A stretch of 64,000 nt of DNA from Paenibacillus glycanilyticus (lineage in GTDB: Bacteria > Bacillota > Bacilli > Paenibacillales > Paenibacillaceae). The DNA is taken from the NCBI RefSeq assembly GCF_023715145.1, contig NZ_JAMBNP010000011.1, positions 1-64,000 on the forward strand, in the 5' to 3' direction. A program made the position numbers and the translations under genes. The notes below the pieces were generated by a model. The model saw only the letters and a program-made list of their open reading frames with translations. It had not been told where the DNA came from and did not search any database. This document shows positions 60,289 through 64,000 of the stretch, one piece after another (position 1 is the first letter of the stretch; the number at the start of each line of letters is the position of its first letter).

Positions 60289-60993
60289 ATGGAAGTTCAA
60301 CATGTACCAATAGATACCACGATTTTGTCCAAAGACAGCTTCAATAAGCTGGACAGCATTATGTATAAACGGAGCTATGACAAAGGGAGCTGCTTGTTCT
60401 GGGAGGGCGATGCGGCGGATAAATTGTATTTTATGATCAAAGGACGGATTCGGGCTGCCAAATCAACCGACAGCGGAAGGAGCCTGACCTTGTATCTGCA
60501 TCAGGAAGGCGATCTGATCGGCCAGATGGATCCGTTTCGGGATTCGGTCCACAGCTTTCGCGCGGAAGTTATCGAGGATGCGAAGGTCGGAGTTATTCAG
60601 CGCAAGGATCTGGAGGTGCTGTTGTGGCAGCATGGCGATCTGGCCGTTGAATTTATGAGATGGATGGGGCTGATGCACCGCCTCACGCAGACCAAGTTCC
60701 GGGATCTCATGATGTTTGGCAAGACGGGAGCGCTTTGCTCGCTGCTCATTCGTCTCGGCAACTCTTACGGCAAACCGAAAGAGGAGCATATCTATATTAC
60801 GCTTAAGATAAGCAATACCGAGATGGCAGACATGATTGGAGCGACGCGCGAAAGCGTCAACCGGATGCTGAGCGATCTGAAGAAAGAAGAGGTCATTGCA
60901 TATGAGGACGGCCATTATATCATTAAAAATCTCCGTTATCTTCGGGATATATGCTGCTGCGAGAATTGTCCGAAGGAGATTTGCCGCATGTAA
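60289..60993 (+). CDS. fnr: Fnr, Bacillus-type Crp/Fnr regulator with C-terminal Fe-S cysteines
   Basis: 234 residues from ATG 60289 (GAAGGGGATTGCGAT upstream). Cyclic-nucleotide-type beta barrel (GSCLFWEGDAADKLYFMIKGRIRA...SLTLYLHQEGDLIGQMDPF), dimer helix, then winged helix KISNTEMADMIGATRESVNRMLSDLKKEEVI. The C-terminus ends DICCCENCPKEICRM: the cysteine cluster sits at the C-terminus as in Bacillus Fnr, not at the N-terminus as in E. coli FNR. This protein should bind the TGTGA-N6-TCACA boxes seen nearby when oxygen is absent. Confidence 0.88.
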   Translation: MEVQHVPIDTTILSKDSFNKLDSIMYKRSYDKGSCLFWEGDAADKLYFMIKGRIRAAKSTDSGRSLTLYLHQEGDLIGQMDPFRDSVHSFRAEVIEDAKVGVIQRKDLEVLLWQHGDLAVEFMRWMGLMHRLTQTKFRDLMMFGKTGALCSLLIRLGNSYGKPKEEHIYITLKISNTEMADMIGATRESVNRMLSDLKKEEVIAYEDGHYIIKNLRYLRDICCCENCPKEICRM

Positions 60994-60994
60994 A

Positions 60995-61028
60995 GAGCCC
61001 CGGCTGATTGGCAGCCGGGGTTTTTCCT
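60995..61028 (+). terminator. Terminator after fnr
   Basis: CCCCGGCTG-ATTGG-CAGCCGGGG followed by TTTTTCCTTT. Confidence 0.92.
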
Positions 61029-61148
61029 TTGCGCTAGGGGAATTCCCTGACGTACGAATAAGGGAGCACCCTTACTTACAGCATGCCTTACTTCCTATAC
61101 AATAGAAGAATAGATCGCATGGAAACGAATAACAAAGGGGATAGCAGC

Positions 61149-61598
61149 TTGAGAGAGTTATCGGAGTCCGCGGCAGACGAGGGGCAGCTGCTGCGCAGCT
61201 TGTATGCCATTCGCCAGCGGAGCTGCAGCGATTTTGCCGCCTACGCCAGCTCAGCAGAGTTTAACCTGGGGATGAAGTGGAGCAAGGTGCATGGGAGCCT
61301 GAACGGAAAAGTCGAGCATATGAAGATTCAGCCGGGAATAGGAATAGGCGGAATGGTTCTGCGTCATGGAACAGTCTTCGCGGTGGATGAGAAAAGAAAC
61401 GCCGCGATGCTCCGGGAATGTCCGGTTATGCTTGCGGAGAAGCTGATATCCGCGATAGGCGTCCCTGTCTCTTCGGCGGGCTATACTCATTCAATGAACG
61501 GAATTCTGCTGCTGGGCAGGAGAAGCAACCCGCTGTTTACGGAAGAGGAAATTCAAGGACTCTCTTCTTTTCTTGCCGAGAAAGGGGACAACCGATGA
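61149..61598 (+). CDS. nreA: NreA-like GAF protein (nitrate receptor)
   Basis: About 149 residues if TTG 61149 is used (AAAGGGGAT upstream); ATG 61119 is an alternative. GAF fold: CSDFAAYASSAEFNLGMKWSKVHGSLNGKVEHMKIQPGIGIGGMVLRHGTVFAVDE, then CPVMLAEKLISAIGVPVSSAG and NGILLLGRRS. The LNGK...IQPGIGIGGMVLR...PVMLAEKL series matches Staphylococcus NreA, which binds nitrate and controls NreB. Its stop overlaps the start of nreC. Confidence 0.75.
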   Translation: MRELSESAADEGQLLRSLYAIRQRSCSDFAAYASSAEFNLGMKWSKVHGSLNGKVEHMKIQPGIGIGGMVLRHGTVFAVDEKRNAAMLRECPVMLAEKLISAIGVPVSSAGYTHSMNGILLLGRRSNPLFTEEEIQGLSSFLAEKGDNR

Positions 61599-62248
61599 TA
61601 AAGGTGATAATTGTAGACGATCATGCCATGGTCCGCTCCGGGCTGCGCATGCTTCTTAACGGATCCGAGGATATTGAAGTCATCGCGGAAGCGTCGGACG
61701 GAGATGAAGGGATTCAGGCTGCCCTTGCCCATAAGCCGGATGTGGTATTGATGGATTTGAGCATGCCGCTGGGCAAGGATGGCTTGACGGCAGCCGCGGA
61801 GCTGAAGGAGTCGCTGCCGTCAGCGGCTATTCTTATTCTGACGATGCATGATGACGATGAATATTTATTCCGGGCGATTCATGCCGGCGCGGCAGGTTAT
61901 GTGCTGAAAAATGCTCCGCATGAGGAGCTCCTTGCGGCGATCCGATCGATTGCCAGAGGGGACGCGTATCTCTACCCGACGGCAACGAAACGATTAATGA
62001 AGGAGTACGTCGACCGAATGAAGCGGGGCGACAGCGGAGATTTATTCCATGCTTTGTCCGAGCGGGAGAAGGAGGTCCTCTCCCTGACGGCCAAAGGCTA
62101 TGCGAACAAGGAAATCGCCGAGATGCTTGTCATCAGCGTCAAAACCGTCGAGACGCATAAAAGCAACGTCATGGAGAAGCTGGGCCTTAAGACAAGGCCG
62201 GAGTTAATCAAATACGCGATGAAAAAGGGGCTGCTGCATTTTGAATAA
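61595..62248 (+). CDS. nreC: NreC-like response regulator (NarL/LuxR type)
   Basis: 217 residues from ATG 61595 (4-bp ATGA overlap with nreA). Receiver KVIIVDDHAMVRSGLRMLL, PDVVLMDLSMPLGKDGL (phospho-Asp), ILTMHDDDEYLFRAIHAGAAGYVLKNA; LuxR helix-turn-helix LSEREKEVLSLTAKGYANKEIAEMLVISVKTVETHKSNVMEKLG. In staphylococci NreC activates nitrate/nitrite reductase genes under anoxia. Confidence 0.9.
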   Translation: MIKVIIVDDHAMVRSGLRMLLNGSEDIEVIAEASDGDEGIQAALAHKPDVVLMDLSMPLGKDGLTAAAELKESLPSAAILILTMHDDDEYLFRAIHAGAAGYVLKNAPHEELLAAIRSIARGDAYLYPTATKRLMKEYVDRMKRGDSGDLFHALSEREKEVLSLTAKGYANKEIAEMLVISVKTVETHKSNVMEKLGLKTRPELIKYAMKKGLLHFE

Positions 62249-63353
62249 AGGGAGAGCTGCGCATTCGGGGAATAGGGTACTGGCCGAGCATGTCGACTCC
62301 TTGCTGCTGCAGCTGGAGGAGAGAATCGAGGACTCGCGGTTCAGAAGCGAATTGCAGAGCTCGCTGAAGCAGCTGGCGGATGTCAAATTAGCGCTTGATG
62401 CTTCTTCCATTGTTGCGGTAACGGATCACAAGGGAAAGATCTTGTACGTAAACGACAAGTTCTGCGAAATATCGAAATACGAGCGCTCCGAGCTGCTTGG
62501 ACAAGACCACCGGATTATCAATTCGGGTGCGCATTCCAAAGCTTTTATGCAGGATTTGTGGGCGACCATTACGGCTGGCCGGGTATGGAGCGGAGATATC
62601 CGGAACAAGGCGAAGGACGGTACTTATTATTGGGTAAACACGACGATTGTTCCTTTTGTTGATGAAGGCGGGAAGCCTTATCAATACCTGGCGATTCGAA
62701 GCGAAGTTACCCGGTTGAAAAAGGTAGAGGAGCAGCTTCAGGAGACATTATCCAAAGTGATGACGATCCAGGAAGAGGAGCGGAGAACTTTTTCCCGGGA
62801 GCTTCATGACGGCATTGGCCAAAGCTTATTTTCCCTGCTCATTCAGCTTGACCGTGCCATCACGGCGCCGGGGCAGGCGAAAGATCAGCTGACCTTTATC
62901 CGCGGCCAGGTCGCGGGCATTATTGAAGAGGTACGGAGCATGGCGTGGCAGCTTCGGCCGTCGGTACTGGATGATCTCGGTCTTGTTCCCGCGCTGCGTA
63001 CGCATATCGAGAATTATGCCTCCCATTACGGAATCAAGGTCGCATTCCGTCATCATCTGCAGAAGCGGCTGAGCGTACAGGCGGAGACCGTCATGTACCG
63101 GGTTATTCAGGAGGCGCTGACCAATATCGCCAAGTATGCGGATGTACCGGAAGCCGAAGTAGTCATCGGGGAAGACGAGAAGGAAGTCACTGCCCTAATT
63201 CGGGATCATGGGGTTGGCTTTGACGCGTCGGTTCCTACCCAAGGGGTTGGGCGATACAGCATGATTGAAAGGGCGAAGCTGGCTGGCGGCAGCTTGCACA
63301 TTGCATCGGCCTTGGGCATAGGGACAACCGTTAGCCTAATTATTCCAAAATAA
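62241..63353 (+). CDS. nreB: NreB-like sensor histidine kinase with PAS domain
   Basis: 370 residues from TTG 62241, 8-bp overlap with nreC. No transmembrane helix. PAS domain (about 55-165; VTDHKGKILYVNDKFCEISKYERSELLGQDHRIINSGAH), HisKA_3 phosphoacceptor FSRELHDGIGQSLFSLL and HATPase (VIQEALTNIAKYADVPEAEVVIG, IRDHGVGFD). The four-cysteine [4Fe-4S] O2 sensor of NreB is missing; only one Cys lies in the PAS region, so another cofactor or NreA alone must provide sensing. Confidence 0.82.
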   Translation: MNKGRAAHSGNRVLAEHVDSLLLQLEERIEDSRFRSELQSSLKQLADVKLALDASSIVAVTDHKGKILYVNDKFCEISKYERSELLGQDHRIINSGAHSKAFMQDLWATITAGRVWSGDIRNKAKDGTYYWVNTTIVPFVDEGGKPYQYLAIRSEVTRLKKVEEQLQETLSKVMTIQEEERRTFSRELHDGIGQSLFSLLIQLDRAITAPGQAKDQLTFIRGQVAGIIEEVRSMAWQLRPSVLDDLGLVPALRTHIENYASHYGIKVAFRHHLQKRLSVQAETVMYRVIQEALTNIAKYADVPEAEVVIGEDEKEVTALIRDHGVGFDASVPTQGVGRYSMIERAKLAGGSLHIASALGIGTTVSLIIPK

Positions 63354-63362
63354 TCATCAAGG

Positions 63363-63378
63363 TGTGATTTTCATCACT
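63363..63378. promoter_or_regulatory. Fnr/Crp-type box upstream of ndk
   Basis: TGTGA-TTTTCA-TCACT, one mismatch to the palindrome, 52 bp before the ndk start. Confidence 0.6.
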
Positions 63379-63429
63379 TCTTCCCCTTACGCAAAGCAGT
63401 AAGATGGAATCAAGAAGGAGATGATGGAG

Positions 63430-63855
63430 ATGAACGAAAGAGCCTTCATAATCATTAAGCCCGATGGCGTACGGCGGGGATTAATCGGAGAGATTGTGAA
63501 CCGTTTCGAGAAGAAAGGGCTGAGGCCGGTGTATGCGGAGCTGAAGGAGTTATCCGGGGAGACGGCCCGATCCCATTATGGCCATCTGAAGGAGCAAGTG
63601 TTTTTTGACGAATTAATTGCGTATATGACCTCCGGTCCGGTGTTCGCGATGATTGTGGAGGGACGATCGGCCGTAGCGAATGCAAGGTCCCTGATTGGGC
63701 CTACAAATCCCGTGAAGGCTCCTCCGGGAACCATTCGGGGCGATTATGGTTCGGATATCGACGAGAACGTGATTCATAGCTCGGATTCCTTAGATCATGC
63801 AAGCCGGGAGATTCAGCTGTTCTTCGGAAGGACCGGCTTGCTGCACAAGCTGTAA
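63430..63855 (+). CDS. ndk: Nucleoside diphosphate kinase
   Basis: 141 residues from ATG 63430 (AAGGAG upstream; ATG 63421 is too close). RAFIIIKPDGVRRGLIGEI, PVYAELKELSGETARSHYGHLKE, GPVFAMIVEGRSAVANARSLIGPTNPVKAPPGTIRGDYG and catalytic His in ENVIHSSDSLDHASREIQLFF. Transfers gamma-phosphate between NTPs and NDPs through phospho-His. N-V-I-H-S-S-D-S replaces the usual N-x-x-H-G-S-D-S. Preceded by an Fnr-like box, unusual for a housekeeping ndk. Confidence 0.93.
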   Translation: MNERAFIIIKPDGVRRGLIGEIVNRFEKKGLRPVYAELKELSGETARSHYGHLKEQVFFDELIAYMTSGPVFAMIVEGRSAVANARSLIGPTNPVKAPPGTIRGDYGSDIDENVIHSSDSLDHASREIQLFFGRTGLLHKL

Positions 63856-63871
63856 CGCGTACACGAAATAA

Positions 63872-63922
63872 ATGCACGCCGGATGATATACGACTCTTAG
63901 AGCTATCCGGTGCATGTGCTTT
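63872..63922 (+). terminator. Terminator-like hairpin after ndk
   Basis: ATGCAC-GCCGGAT...ATCCGG-TGCAT arms with a 20-base loop, followed by a weak T run. Confidence 0.6.
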
Positions 63923-63931
63923 CTCAAAATA

Positions 63932-63949
63932 TTGTGAAATTATTCACAA
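63932..63949. promoter_or_regulatory. Fnr box upstream of the right-edge gene
   Basis: TTGTGAAATTATTCACAA, a TGTGA-N6-TCACA palindrome with matching flanks; it is the best Fnr match in the window, 20 bp before the start codon at 63969. Confidence 0.75.
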
Positions 63950-63968
63950 ATCCAAAGGAGCGAGGATC

Positions 63969-64000
63969 ATGATTATTAAATTTATGCGCGAGAATGTTTA
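63969..64000 (+). CDS. Start of an unidentified gene, cut by the window edge
   Basis: ATG 63969 with AAAGGAGCGAGGATC upstream opens MIIKFMRENV. Too short to identify; membrane proteins of the DoxX type sometimes begin this way, but this is a guess. The perfect Fnr box just upstream suggests anaerobic control. Confidence 0.5.
   Translation, partial: MIIKFMRENV

Overview
The window looks like a chromosomal stretch from a Paenibacillus-type member of the Bacillota. It has strong AGGAGG-type ribosome binding sites, frequent TTG/GTG starts, SLH-anchored surface proteins, several YesM/YesN-type two-component systems paired with solute-binding proteins, a CcpA-type cre site, and a Bacillus-type Fnr with a C-terminal cysteine cluster. 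The genus is inferred from gene content only. No rRNA, tRNA or CRISPR array was seen.

Left third (1-19,100), AT-rich accessory DNA. Small, unrelated, mostly single-gene units on the + strand (a SUFU-like fragment, GNAT, DUF2691, HEAT, YdcF, a lipoprotein, SRPBCC and several unknowns) are separated by about 19 copies of one intergenic repeat. A full copy is 70-100 bp: a left block resembling TAACGGAGAACGATAGTTCA, a GC-rich hairpin often followed by T, and a right block resembling TTGAAGTAACGGGCAG. The layout resembles a gene-cassette array, but no integrase is present. An IS110-family element with a candidate bridge RNA sits inside one repeat. A decayed IS110 fused to a GNAT stump, a frameshifted DUF1801 gene and an unassigned remnant show turnover. 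The array also contains an ECF sigma/anti-sigma-like pair, an ABC-F gene behind a leader peptide and terminator, and a large secreted SLH esterase on the - strand.

Middle (19,900-45,200), a carbohydrate-use locus: EEP-family hydrolase, Dabb protein, LacI regulator (probable ATT start), secreted DUF4832/FN3/CBM protein, divergent Gfo/Idh oxidoreductase and GH31 glycosidase, an ABC sugar importer (binding protein and two permeases), a giant SLH protein with two DUF4832 domains, an N-terminally anchored solute-binding protein with a YesMN-type kinase/regulator pair, a GNAT_C protein and a sugar isomerase-like TIM barrel. A palindrome with a TTGCGCAA core lies before the DUF4832 gene, and related sites lie before the GH31 operon and the importer, suggesting one LacI regulon. 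Surface DUF4832 proteins would bind or cut a glycan, the importer takes up oligosaccharides, and GH31, Gfo/Idh and the isomerase process them inside the cell.

Right third (45,200-64,000): a PAS sensor kinase, an SPL-like radical SAM protein, a GDSL hydrolase, an MMPL exporter with its TetR repressor and two palindromic operators, an esterase, a cupin, a TRAP transporter (Q-M-P) followed by its own YesMN-type pair, then an oxygen/nitrate block: hemerythrin-like protein, a divergent MobA, Fnr, NreA-NreC-NreB and Ndk. TGTGA-N6-TCACA sites precede the hemerythrin gene, ndk and the gene that starts at the right edge, which fits Fnr control.
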